64,000 bases of DNA from positions 186,001 through 250,000 of the forward strand of contig NZ_WEHU01000002.1 in the NCBI RefSeq assembly GCF_009183415.1, written 5' to 3'. Origin of the DNA: Bacillus sp. B1-b2. GTDB lineage: Bacteria; Bacillota; Bacilli; Bacillales; Cytobacillaceae. The notes under the pieces were generated by a model that was not told where the DNA came from, did not search any database, and saw nothing but the letters and a program-made list of their open reading frames with translations. Numbering within the stretch: position 1 is the first letter of the stretch; each line of letters starts with the position of its first letter. Shown here one piece after another: positions 8,663-17,176 of this stretch. The translations under genes were made by a program, and so were the position numbers.

Positions 8663-10009
8663 TTGTTAAAGAAAAAGAAATTAAAGGCCATTTTTATATT
8701 ATCTATTCTGTTATTTGTTCTTTTAATGGTAGTTAATGTGATTTCTTCTTTTTTTAATATAAGAAAAACAACTCTTAACTCCATCGCCAATCAGAATATT
8801 GTTGTTGCACAATCAATAGCTAGCTCATTGGATGTAGAGACTTATCAATCATTTCTCGAAAATCCAGTGAAAAATAAGGCATATGATGAAATTAAAGAGT
8901 ACTTAGAAGATGTAAGAGATAAAAATGGTGCTTTGCATGTGTATACATTGCTTGTTGATAATCCTAAAGTATCTAGGGCAATGATTGTTGCTATGTCTGA
9001 AGAAGGGAAAGAAGAATTTCCAATAGGCGGAATTTGTACGGTTCCCGAAGAACAAGTGAAAATGGCATATGAGGGTAGGATTTTTACTACGGATATTATA
9101 GAAGATTCTACCTATGGAGATTATCTTACAGTGGGGGTTCCGATAAAAGATCCTGCAAATAAAATAATTGGCTATTTAGGGATTGATATTAGTGCAGATG
9201 TTTTTAATTCCATCAGTGAGAAAGCCTTTAGAAGTAGTATTTCTAACATAACCTTTAATGGATTATTCATCATAATTATGATTATAGCTTTTCTTATTCT
9301 TCAAAATTTATATATGCGAGAATTGAAGAAAGAAGTGGGAGAGACGGAAGATACCTATCAATTGGAGCTTCAATCATTAATCTCGTCCGTTCGTTCATTG
9401 CGACATGATTTTTCTAATCATATTCAGGTTATTCATGGTTTATTGAAGCTTGAACAGCATGAAAAGGCATTGGATTATTTAACTAGTTTGTCTAAGGAAG
9501 TAAGTGTTATAGAATCAATTAAATTAGATGTGAACAATCCAGGGTTTTCCGTGTTTCTACAAACAAAGAAACTATCTGCTCAGAACCATAATATTGACAT
9601 CCATTTTAATGTTTCCTATGACGAATTCGATAAAATAAAAACAATTGATTTGATTAAAATACTATCAAATTTAATAGACAATGCTATAGAGGCAACATTA
9701 GAGTTGCCAGATGAAGAACGAAAAATAGACATTATATGTAAAAAAGTTGAAAACATTTATCTGTTTAAAATCACCAATACAGGTCCAGAGATTCTTGGAA
9801 AGGATAGAGAAAATATCTTTAAGAGTGGCTTTTCTACTAAAAAGGTGCAAGAAGGGAAAATGAGGGGTCAAGGATTATTTATTGTAAAAGAGGTAGTAAG
9901 TAGATATGGAGGAGTAATTTCAATAGAATCCAATCATAATCAAACCGTTGCGACTGTAAAAATCCCTATAAGTAAGGGAGAATTACTTTCTAAGAGTGGA
10001 GTAGACTAA
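8663..10009 (+). CDS. Sensor histidine kinase, GHKL/SpoOB-type (orphan)
   Basis: A 448-residue membrane sensor kinase. Residues 10-35 are the first membrane segment, about 36-185 an extracellular Cache/PAS-like sensor, about 190-215 the second segment, then a cytosolic kinase. The phospho-acceptor is H248 in LRHDFSNHIQVIHGLL, the SpoOB-type H-box of CitA/DcuS/AgrC-like kinases. The N-box is LSNLIDNAIEAT and the G-box MRGQGLFIVKEV. The open frame reaches back to TTG 8636, but GGGGAGG at 8650-8656 points to TTG 8663, giving MLKKKKLKAIF. No response regulator gene adjoins it and a terminator follows, so it is an orphan in this window. Its signal cannot be told. Confidence 0.85.
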   Translation: MLKKKKLKAIFILSILLFVLLMVVNVISSFFNIRKTTLNSIANQNIVVAQSIASSLDVETYQSFLENPVKNKAYDEIKEYLEDVRDKNGALHVYTLLVDNPKVSRAMIVAMSEEGKEEFPIGGICTVPEEQVKMAYEGRIFTTDIIEDSTYGDYLTVGVPIKDPANKIIGYLGIDISADVFNSISEKAFRSSISNITFNGLFIIIMIIAFLILQNLYMRELKKEVGETEDTYQLELQSLISSVRSLRHDFSNHIQVIHGLLKLEQHEKALDYLTSLSKEVSVIESIKLDVNNPGFSVFLQTKKLSAQNHNIDIHFNVSYDEFDKIKTIDLIKILSNLIDNAIEATLELPDEERKIDIICKKVENIYLFKITNTGPEILGKDRENIFKSGFSTKKVQEGKMRGQGLFIVKEVVSRYGGVISIESNHNQTVATVKIPISKGELLSKSGVD

Positions 10010-10063
10010 TTGATTATAATTAGAATGGCAAGTATTTACCTTTATTGTGAATAATGGGAAATA

Positions 10064-10097
10064 AATAGGATGTCGCAGCTTTTGTGGACATCCTATT
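10064..10097. terminator. Bidirectional terminator
   Basis: AATAGGATGTC pairs with GACATCCTATT between the convergent kinase and YczE-like genes. Its last two bases touch the stop codon of the latter. Confidence 0.75.
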
Positions 10098-10707
10098 ACT
10101 TTATAGGTTGATTTGAAAGGTTCAATCTAGACATAAAGAAACTAAGAGTAGGACCTCCAAAGCATACAGTGAGTAATGTACCTAATCCAATAGGTCCACT
10201 AAAAATAAAGGCAATAATAAGAAATAGTAGATAGATAATAGTTCTAGCTACCATTATGTTACTATTAGTTAAGTGAAGAATAGTTAACATGAATTGATCT
10301 ACAGGAATTGGTGTGAATTTTGTTTGCAAATAGATGGCTGTGCCTAATCCTGATAAGAGGATTCCAATTCCGAAACAGATGAGTTTACTGAACCAAATCT
10401 CAGGATGAAGGATATCTTTTAAGAGAAAGAGCCATAAATCGATACTAACTCCTGTAATAACAGCTGATAGTAACCCGAGAAACTCTGGATTACGCTTTAT
10501 CAAAATAGAGTTGAGTATAATAATAATAAAGGCTAAAATGATTTCCCAACTACCTATTGTGAGCCCAACTTCTGTAGAGAGGCCGATTAAAAGAGCATCA
10601 AATGGAGAGGTACCTAGTTTGGATTGAATAGTAAAGGTAATGCCTAAGCCTAAAATGAAAATGCCTACTCCAAACCAAGTAAGTTGTTTACCATTTAAAC
10701 CTTTCAT
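10096..10707 (-). CDS. YczE/YitT-family membrane protein
   Basis: A 203-residue membrane protein with five or six hydrophobic segments. The early GIFILGLGITFTIQSKLGTS and the following PFDALLIGLS are the signature of the YczE/YyaS family. B. subtilis YczE influences lipopeptide production and competence, but the biochemical role is unknown. Its start overlaps the stop of the acetyltransferase gene (ATGA), so the two are translationally coupled. Transcription runs from the divergent MarR-controlled promoter region at 11139-11254. Confidence 0.75.
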   Translation of the reverse strand: MKGLNGKQLTWFGVGIFILGLGITFTIQSKLGTSPFDALLIGLSTEVGLTIGSWEIILAFIIIILNSILIKRNPEFLGLLSAVITGVSIDLWLFLLKDILHPEIWFSKLICFGIGILLSGLGTAIYLQTKFTPIPVDQFMLTILHLTNSNIMVARTIIYLLFLIIAFIFSGPIGLGTLLTVCFGGPTLSFFMSRLNLSNQPIK

Positions 10708-11138
10708 TTGATGTCTTTCGTCATTAATACGTGAGGAATACCGTCTTCTATAAATTCACTAGAGGATGATTGGTATCCTAATCTTTTGTAAAACCCTTGT
10801 GCTTGTGTTTGACCATGTAATTTAACTTTAGATATTCCACGTTTTCCTGCTAGCTCCTCTAAGGTTGCGATAATAACACTCCCTAGTCCAAATTTGCGAT
10901 ATGGTTCTAAAATACATATTCTTTCTAGTTTCCCAACCATTTCAACTATTCGAATCCTTCCTGTTCCAACAGGATTTCCTTCATGAAACACTAAGATATG
11001 TTCGCATGCTCCATTTAATGTATCAAACTCATCAAATTCATCTTCTAGAGGCACACCTTGTTCCACTACAAATATTTCTTTTCTAATTTGAAAGGCCTTT
11101 TGTAATTCTTCTTCTGTTGTAATTTTTTGAGCAATCAT
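10704..11138 (-). CDS. GNAT-family N-acetyltransferase (ElaA/YjcF-like)
   Basis: A 144-residue single-domain acetyltransferase. IRKEIFVVEQGVP near residue 20 is typical of the ElaA/YjcF subgroup. GTGRIRI leads into the acetyl-CoA strand, and the core motif LERICILEPYRKFGLG holds the R/Q-x-x-G-x-G/A-type pyrophosphate loop in diverged form. GQTQAQGFYKRLGY is the motif B helix. The acceptor is unknown. It is the first gene of a two-gene unit with the YczE-like gene, divergent from marR. Two MarR-type boxes lie in the shared intergenic region, so marR probably controls this pair as well (inference). Confidence 0.8.
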   Translation of the reverse strand: MIAQKITTEEELQKAFQIRKEIFVVEQGVPLEDEFDEFDTLNGACEHILVFHEGNPVGTGRIRIVEMVGKLERICILEPYRKFGLGSVIIATLEELAGKRGISKVKLHGQTQAQGFYKRLGYQSSSSEFIEDGIPHVLMTKDIK

Positions 11139-11173
11139 TGTTTTCCGTCCTTTAATTAAATTCCTAAATAATA

Positions 11174-11238
11174 ATGTTGTAAATGCAATATAATTAGGTT
11201 ACATTAAATGTATATCAATTATGTTGTAAATGCAACAT
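11174..11238. promoter_or_regulatory. Two MarR-type operator boxes
   Basis: ATGTTGTAAATGCAATAT at 11174-11191 and ATGTTGTAAATGCAACAT at 11221-11238 share a TTGTAAATGCAA core with inverted arms (TTG...CAA), the usual MarR box shape. They lie 47 bases apart between the divergent acetyltransferase and marR genes, so they could control both. Confidence 0.65.
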
Positions 11239-11254
11239 AAATTAGGGGTGTAAG

Positions 11255-11707
11255 ATGAAAGAACTATTAAGAGAAGTAGGAATGATAGCTAGGGCTTTGG
11301 ATTCTATTAGTAATATGGAGTTTAAGGAATATGACCTTACTAAGGGTCAATATCTGTATCTTGTGCGAATCTGTGAGAATCCAGGGATTATTCAAGAAAA
11401 GTTAGCAGAAATGATTAAAGTAGATCGAACAACTGCAGCAAGAGCGATTAAAAAGCTGGAAATGAATGGTTTTATCAAGAAACTAGCTGACGATAAGAAT
11501 CAAAAAATTAAAAGATTATTTCCAACAGAGAAAGGCAATAAAGTCTATCCCTTTATTATTAGAGAGCATAAGTATTCAGAAGAGGTTGCTTTAACTGGAT
11601 TTTCGGAAGAAGAAGTAGAAACAATTTTCTATCTTATTCATAGAGTCAGAAAGAATATAGAAAAAGAATGGGACACTGTGAAGAAAGGGAATAAAAGAAA
11701 CTATTAA
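11255..11707 (+). CDS. MarR-family transcriptional regulator
   Basis: A 150-residue winged-helix repressor. Residues 40-100 contain the DNA-binding domain: KLAEMIKVDRTTAARAIKKL (recognition helix), then KLADDKNQKIKRLFPTEKG (wing). It starts at ATG 11255 behind AGGGGTG. It is followed 18 bases later by paiA and is preceded by two identical-core boxes that are the likely autoregulatory operators. The ligand is not evident. Confidence 0.87.
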   Translation: MKELLREVGMIARALDSISNMEFKEYDLTKGQYLYLVRICENPGIIQEKLAEMIKVDRTTAARAIKKLEMNGFIKKLADDKNQKIKRLFPTEKGNKVYPFIIREHKYSEEVALTGFSEEEVETIFYLIHRVRKNIEKEWDTVKKGNKRNY

Positions 11708-12241
<534 letters not shown>

Positions 12242-12295
12242 TGATCTGATGTAAACAATGTGAGTAAATCTCCTGTAAAGTATAATTATCTAAGA

Positions 12296-12334
12296 AAAAG
12301 GACATTCATTAGTATAAAAATGAATGTCCTTTCT
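12296..12334 (+). terminator. Intrinsic terminator after paiA
   Basis: AAAGGACATTCATT and AATGAATGTCCTTT form a 14-bp stem with an 8-base loop, followed by CTCTATAA. Confidence 0.8.
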
Positions 12335-12406
12335 CTATAACTGAGATGTCTCATTAAATAACGGGAAGCAGTATAACAATTATCTAGTTGATAGTAAATT
12401 AATCGA

Positions 12407-12703
12407 TTAAACCTCTAATTGCTCGCCAGCAAATACTTTTACTTCCATTGGAGCAGCCATAAATGTTGGTGCTTTTTGAACAAATGCAGTGAAGTGTTCA
12501 CTTTTATTATGAAGTTCTGTAGCTTCTGCATCCTTCCAAAGCTCAACCATAGTGTATTCATTTTCTTTTTCACTCGATTTCATTAGCTCATAGCTAATAT
12601 TTCCTTCTTCGTTTCTTGTAGCAAGTACAAGGGATTGCGCTTCTTTTAGAAAAGTTTGTTCTTGGTCAGCTCTTACTTTTAAATTGGCATGAATAATAAT
12701 CAT
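12407..12703 (-). CDS. Antibiotic biosynthesis monooxygenase (ABM) family protein, YgiN-like
   Basis: A 98-residue dimeric alpha/beta-barrel protein. The family pattern is clear: IIIHANLKVRADQEQTFL at the N-terminus, SYELMKSSEKENEYTMVELWKD in the middle and LHNKSEHFTAF before the C-terminal strand. YgiN-type members act on quinols or reactive carbonyl compounds. The frame runs upstream to 12754, but ATG 12703 has AAGGATGG at the right distance and gives the family N-terminus. It sits between a MarR gene and paiA. With the nitroreductase it suggests an electrophile or quinone detoxification locus (inference). Confidence 0.82.
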   Translation of the reverse strand: MIIIHANLKVRADQEQTFLKEAQSLVLATRNEEGNISYELMKSSEKENEYTMVELWKDAEATELHNKSEHFTAFVQKAPTFMAAPMEVKVFAGEQLEV

Positions 12704-12770
12704 GGAATACCATCCTTTTTCATATTTTTTAGTGGAATACCAATATAAAGTCACTATGTTGGCTGTTTCG

Positions 12771-13199
12771 TTAATAATCCACTATGTTTTTTTTCATCCG
12801 ATTAAGCATATCTGTTAAAGCTTCTAATTCCTCTTTTTTGAAATCATGTAGCATTTGGTTAACAAAACTAACCTGTTCCTTTTTAAAACCTATAAGGTGA
12901 CTGCGCCCTTCTTCTGTAAGGCGGACAAAGGTTACACGGTTATCAGAGGGATTTCTCCTTCTTGATACCATTCCCTCCGCTTCTAATAGTTTTAAATGCC
13001 GAGTAATGGCAGCACTGTCTATATTTATGGCTTTTTGTAGTGTTGATTGACTAATTTCTTCTGTCCTATATAGCTGAAATAGTAATTCATAACGTGTGGA
13101 GCTAATTCCAGTACACCTTTCGAATTTAGGACTTATTTGGTTACTTAGTCCTTTAAGAAGGTGTAAGATTAGTTCTTGATCGGAAAATGAGCAATTCAT
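12771..13199 (-). CDS. MarR-family transcriptional regulator
   Basis: A 142-residue winged-helix regulator. The DNA-binding helix is STLQKAINIDSAAITRHLKLLEAEG and the wing is RRRNPSDNRVTFVRLTEEG. It starts at ATG 13199 behind GGAGGTAC. The palindrome TTGACTCATCAA at 13275-13286, upstream of this gene, matches three tandem copies in front of the neighbouring nitroreductase gene, so this regulator probably represses both genes. C3 and C28 could sense thiol-reactive compounds (inference). Confidence 0.87.
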   Translation of the reverse strand: MNCSFSDQELILHLLKGLSNQISPKFERCTGISSTRYELLFQLYRTEEISQSTLQKAINIDSAAITRHLKLLEAEGMVSRRRNPSDNRVTFVRLTEEGRSHLIGFKKEQVSFVNQMLHDFKKEELEALTDMLNRMKKNIVDY

Positions 13200-13274
13200 C
13201 TTTGTACCTCCTAAGTCACCATTCTTCTGTCAATGAGTAAGTAGAGGACTTAGGAAAATGCCATTCCTTATTCG

Positions 13275-13286
13275 TTGACTCATCAA
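13275..13286. promoter_or_regulatory. Operator-like palindrome before marR
   Basis: TTGACTCATCAA is the same 12-bp element found in triplicate at 14034-14075. It lies 76 bases upstream of the marR start. Confidence 0.55.
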
Positions 13287-13370
13287 ACAATATAATATGA
13301 ATGGATGAATTATGCAACTTGATTGAAGAACCACACTTACTCCTCTTGCTATTTTTTTATAAATTCTATC

Positions 13371-14012
13371 TTATTTCCAAGTAGTTGTTGTTTTAACAGG
13401 TAGGCGGTAAGACTGGAATCCTTTATTTGCGGCTTTTCCAATAGTAATTAACATAATTGGTAAATATCGCTCTTTATCTAAGCCAAAAGCTTCCGCAATT
13501 TGGTCTTTCTCATAACCACCAATTGGGTTAGTATCATATCCGTATGAACGTGCTACTAGCATAAGCTGCATAGATACAAGACCTGCATCTAACATAATAA
13601 CGTCCTTCATAGCTTCTTCGGACATATTTGCATAAATTGGTTTAAATGCATTCAGTTGATAATCCTTTACTTCTTGTGGCATATAACCATGCTCCACTGC
13701 TTTGCTATAGATTTCTTCTGCATAATCAAAGTTATTTTTATCTCCAAATACAGCAATAACTGCGGAAGAACTTAATACTTTATCTTTATTGAATTTTGAT
13801 AGAGGCGCAAGTGTAGCTTTTCCTTCTTCACTATCAATTACAACAAATCGCCATGGTTGCATATTAATAGAAGAGGGAGCTTTAGAAGCTTGTGCTAATA
13901 TTTCACTCATTTCCTCACGGCTAATTTTTACTGTTGGATCATACTCTTTTATAGAACGACGTCCGTAGACAATGTCATTGAAATCATTATTTTTTTGAAA
14001 TTTACTATTCAT
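13371..14012 (-). CDS. Nitroreductase family protein (FMN-dependent NAD(P)H oxidoreductase)
   Basis: A 213-residue flavoenzyme. YGRRSIKEYDP (about residue 16) is the FMN-phosphate-binding RRS(I/V) motif, QASKAPSSINMQPWRFVVI completes the N-terminal FMN site, and GYDTNPIGGY is the conserved C-terminal loop. The family reduces nitro compounds, quinones or azo dyes. The frame is open upstream to 14177, but ATG 14012 has AAGGAGATTC before it and gives the family length. Its promoter region carries three palindromic boxes spaced 15 bp apart. Expression is therefore probably inducible through the adjacent MarR protein. Confidence 0.88.
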   Translation of the reverse strand: MNSKFQKNNDFNDIVYGRRSIKEYDPTVKISREEMSEILAQASKAPSSINMQPWRFVVIDSEEGKATLAPLSKFNKDKVLSSSAVIAVFGDKNNFDYAEEIYSKAVEHGYMPQEVKDYQLNAFKPIYANMSEEAMKDVIMLDAGLVSMQLMLVARSYGYDTNPIGGYEKDQIAEAFGLDKERYLPIMLITIGKAANKGFQSYRLPVKTTTTWK

Positions 14013-14033
14013 TATAAGAATCTCCTTTTTTAG

Positions 14034-14075
14034 TTGACTTATCAATAGTTGACTAGTCAATAATTGATAAGTCAA
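14034..14075. promoter_or_regulatory. Triple palindromic operator of the nitroreductase gene
   Basis: TTGACTTATCAA (14034-14045), TTGACTAGTCAA (14049-14060, a perfect palindrome) and TTGATAAGTCAA (14064-14075) repeat every 15 bases, and the whole block is itself nearly palindromic. A fourth copy stands before marR at 13275. Confidence 0.7.
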
Positions 14076-14368
14076 TGATATAAGATGTTCAGTGTAATTG
14101 CAACTAAAAAAACTTGAATCATTATTTTTGTTAAGGATAAGAAGAGGTAAAGAGTTAATGGAATGGGACCAAAGCAAAGATTCTCAAGAAAGACTTAAGT
14201 TACATTTGTTCATGAAATTGCCATATTCATTTTCAGTTTTATTAGAAAAAGCAGTTATAATGATATTGTAAAAGAAGTATTAAGAATATTTCATTTATGA
14301 GTATTGAAATATAAAAACTTTAGCAGTTCTTATTTAAAAAGTTTGAGATGGTATTTCTTAAATAATTA

Positions 14369-14384
14369 TGTGAATAAAGTCACA
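14369..14384. promoter_or_regulatory. Fnr/CRP-type box upstream of nirB
   Basis: TGTGAATAAAGTCACA matches the Fnr consensus TGTGA-N6-TCACA exactly. It lies 40 bases before the nirB start codon. The classical activation distance would place the transcript start almost at the ribosome site, so the geometry is uncertain. Confidence 0.75.
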
Positions 14385-14423
14385 AATAAAATCCTAATCT
14401 ATCAAAGTCTTGGAGGGAAGACA

Positions 14424-16829
14424 ATGAAGAAGAAATTAGTCATGATTGGAAACGGAATGGCAGGAGTGCGCACTATCGAAGAAATTTTAAAAAGAGATAG
14501 TGCACATTTTGAGATTACTATAATAGGTGATGAACCATATCCAAACTATAACCGAATTATGCTGTCAAATGTACTACAAGGGAAAACGACGGTAGAGGAA
14601 ATAAATATTAATGATTGGAACTGGTATCAAGAAAATCATGTTCATTTAATAACAGGAGAAAAGGTTATTAAGGTAAATAGAGATAACAAAGAAGTGTTAA
14701 CAGATAAAGGGCAAACAATTGGATATGATGAGTTAATCATAGCTACAGGATCAAGTGCTTTTATATTACCTGTACCTGGAAGTCATTTAGATGGAGTTAT
14801 CGGTTTTAGAACCATTGACGATACAGAGAAAATGATGGAAGCAGCTAAAGCTTATAAAAAAGCAGTAGTTATCGGTGGTGGATTACTTGGCTTAGAAGCA
14901 GCAAGAGGACTTATTGACCGTGGTATGGAAGTGCATGTGGTTCATTTGTTACCTACACTGATGGAGCAACAACTGGATGTAGCTGCTGCTAATTTATTAA
15001 GAAATGATTTAGAAGCACAAGGAATGAAATTCTTAATGGAAAAGCAAACTGCAGAAATATATGGAGAAAGCCGTGTTCAGGGCTTAAAGTTTACAGATGG
15101 AACTACGGTTGATTGTGATTTAGTTGTGATGGCAGTAGGGATTCGACCAAATGTTGCAATCGCAAGGGAAGCTGGATTAGAAGTAAATCGGGCTATTATT
15201 GTCAATGATCATATGGTTTCATCTGATCCATCTATCTACGCAGTTGGAGAATGTGCAGAGCATAACGGAATTGCCTATGGATTAGTTGCTCCATTATATG
15301 AACAAGGCATTGCTCTAGCTGAAGCTATTACAGGTAAGCAAGGAAAAGGTTATCAAGGAAGTATTCTTTCTACTCAATTAAAAGTTGCAGGTTGTGATTT
15401 GTTTTCTGGTGGTAAAATTCATGAAGATGAACAAACACAAGCAATCATCGTTCATGACCAATTTGCAAAGGTCTATAAAAAGATTTTAGTGACAGATAAC
15501 AAAATTGTTGGGATCGTTCTATATGGAGATGCCTCTGATGGAAATCGCCTTTTCAATATGTTGAAAAAGCAAGCAGACATTAGTGAATATACTAGTTCTT
15601 CTGTGTTAAGCAAAAGTGGTCAGGATGGAGAAGAGGATCTTGTAGTAAGCATGAGTGCTGATGATACAGTTTGTGGATGTAATGGTGTCACAAAAGGAAC
15701 CATTGTTCATTCTATCTTAGAACAAGGGCTAACTACATTTGAAGAAGTGAAAGGTTGTACAAAAGCTGGTGGTTCTTGTGGGAAATGTAAACCAATGGTG
15801 GAAAGTATTCTTGCACATACACTTGGGGACAGCTTTGATGCTTCTCTACAAAAAACGGGAATGTGTAGTTGCACACCACTTACACGTGATGAAGTAGTAG
15901 CGCAAATTCAAGAAAAGCAATTGAGATCACCAAAAGAGGTTCGAATGGTACTTGGATTTGCAAGTGAAGAAGGATGCTCTAAATGTCGTCCAGCTTTAAA
16001 TTATTACATGCGCATGCTTTTCCCAGAAGAGTATGAAGATGATAAAGCATCTAGGTTTGTAAATGAAAAGCTAGAAGGAAATATCCAAAAAGATGGTACA
16101 TTCTCCGTTATTCCTCGTATGTATGGTGGAACAACTACTGCTGAGGATTTAATTAAAATGGGAGAAGTAGCGAAGAAATATAATGTACCACTTGTTAAAG
16201 TTACTGGCGCAAGTCGTATTGGCTTATATGGAGTGAAAAAAGAAGATCTTCCACAGGTATGGGAAGACTTAGGAATGCGTTCAGGATATGCTTATTCTAA
16301 ATCACTTCGAAATGTAAAATCATGTGTTGGGTCTACCTTCTGTCGTTTTGGAACACAGGATTCCCTTGGATTAGGAATCAAATTAGAAAAAGAAATTGAA
16401 ATGGTCGACACACCACATAAAATGAAAATGGGTGTTACGGGATGTCCTAGAAACTGTGCAGAAGTGTTAACAAAAGATTTTGGTATTGTTTGTGTAGAAA
16501 ATGGCTATCAGTTGTATTTCGGAGGAAATGGTGGTACCGAGGTTCGTGAGTGTGATAGCTTAACTACAGTGGCAACAGAAGAAGAAGTATTAACAATGGC
16601 TAAGGCTTATGTGCAATATTACCGTGAAAATGCTAATTATGGAGAAAGAACGGCTCCTTGGGTAGAACGCATGGGTGTTGATATAGTGAAAGAAACATTA
16701 TTAAATGAAGAAAATGTAAAAGAGTTTGTAAATCGTTTTGAAAAAGCTAAAGCAACGTATCAAGAAGCTTGGAATGCTGTGTTAAACAACCAAAGTGCAA
16801 AAGAAATGTACGAAGTAATCAAAGGATAA
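14424..16829 (+). CDS. nirB: NAD(P)H-dependent nitrite reductase large subunit NirB (NasD-like)
   Basis: An 801-residue sirohaem enzyme that reduces nitrite to ammonium in the cytosol. Residues 1-400 form the FAD/NAD(P)H oxidoreductase (GNGMAGVRT near the N-terminus, then GGGLLGLEAARGL). A BFD-like [2Fe-2S] domain follows with C417, C419, C452 and C455, and a second Cys-rich domain near 480-530. The sirohaem/[4Fe-4S] site has C634 and C640 (CVGSTFC) and C674 and C678 (GCPRNC). The frame extends to 14304, but TGGAGGGA before ATG 14424 and the family N-terminus fix the start. It is the first gene of nirB-nirD-nasF-sirB-nirC. Confidence 0.95.
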   Translation: MKKKLVMIGNGMAGVRTIEEILKRDSAHFEITIIGDEPYPNYNRIMLSNVLQGKTTVEEININDWNWYQENHVHLITGEKVIKVNRDNKEVLTDKGQTIGYDELIIATGSSAFILPVPGSHLDGVIGFRTIDDTEKMMEAAKAYKKAVVIGGGLLGLEAARGLIDRGMEVHVVHLLPTLMEQQLDVAAANLLRNDLEAQGMKFLMEKQTAEIYGESRVQGLKFTDGTTVDCDLVVMAVGIRPNVAIAREAGLEVNRAIIVNDHMVSSDPSIYAVGECAEHNGIAYGLVAPLYEQGIALAEAITGKQGKGYQGSILSTQLKVAGCDLFSGGKIHEDEQTQAIIVHDQFAKVYKKILVTDNKIVGIVLYGDASDGNRLFNMLKKQADISEYTSSSVLSKSGQDGEEDLVVSMSADDTVCGCNGVTKGTIVHSILEQGLTTFEEVKGCTKAGGSCGKCKPMVESILAHTLGDSFDASLQKTGMCSCTPLTRDEVVAQIQEKQLRSPKEVRMVLGFASEEGCSKCRPALNYYMRMLFPEEYEDDKASRFVNEKLEGNIQKDGTFSVIPRMYGGTTTAEDLIKMGEVAKKYNVPLVKVTGASRIGLYGVKKEDLPQVWEDLGMRSGYAYSKSLRNVKSCVGSTFCRFGTQDSLGLGIKLEKEIEMVDTPHKMKMGVTGCPRNCAEVLTKDFGIVCVENGYQLYFGGNGGTEVRECDSLTTVATEEEVLTMAKAYVQYYRENANYGERTAPWVERMGVDIVKETLLNEENVKEFVNRFEKAKATYQEAWNAVLNNQSAKEMYEVIKG

Positions 16830-16854
16830 GTAGTACTACGAGGGGGAACACACA

Positions 16855-17172
16855 ATGATGATGACGAAAGATTGGGTAAAGATAATAAAAGTGTCAGATT
16901 TACCTAAGCAAATTGGCAAAGAGGTTCAGGTAAAAGGCAAATCTATCGCATTGTTTCACCTTTCTAATGGTGATATTAGAGCAATTGAGAATAAGTCTCC
17001 ATACAAAAATGGTCCATTAGCAGAAGGAATTGTTTCTGGAGAATATGTTTTCTGTCCATTATATGATTGGAAAATATCTTTAGTAACAGGTGAAGTACAA
17101 AAGCCAGATAATGGATCTGTTGAGGTTTATCAAACAGAAATTAAAAATGATTATATTTATTTAATGGTGTAA
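16855..17172 (+). CDS. nirD: Nitrite reductase small subunit NirD (Rieske-like, ligands mostly lost)
   Basis: A 105-residue Rieske-fold partner of NirB. It aligns with the Rieske ferredoxin pattern C-x-H...C-x2-H, but the four ligand positions are S48, Y50, C67 and Y70 (NKSPYKNGP and FCPLYDW). Only one of four ligands remains, so it should not hold a [2Fe-2S] cluster. Some NirD proteins elsewhere, such as that of E. coli, also lack the ligands, so the subunit can still be structural. It begins in a run of three ATG codons behind AGGGGGAA; I use the first. 25 bases separate it from nirB, 4 from the next gene. Confidence 0.9.
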   Translation: MMMTKDWVKIIKVSDLPKQIGKEVQVKGKSIALFHLSNGDIRAIENKSPYKNGPLAEGIVSGEYVFCPLYDWKISLVTGEVQKPDNGSVEVYQTEIKNDYIYLMV

Positions 17173-17176
17173 AGAG

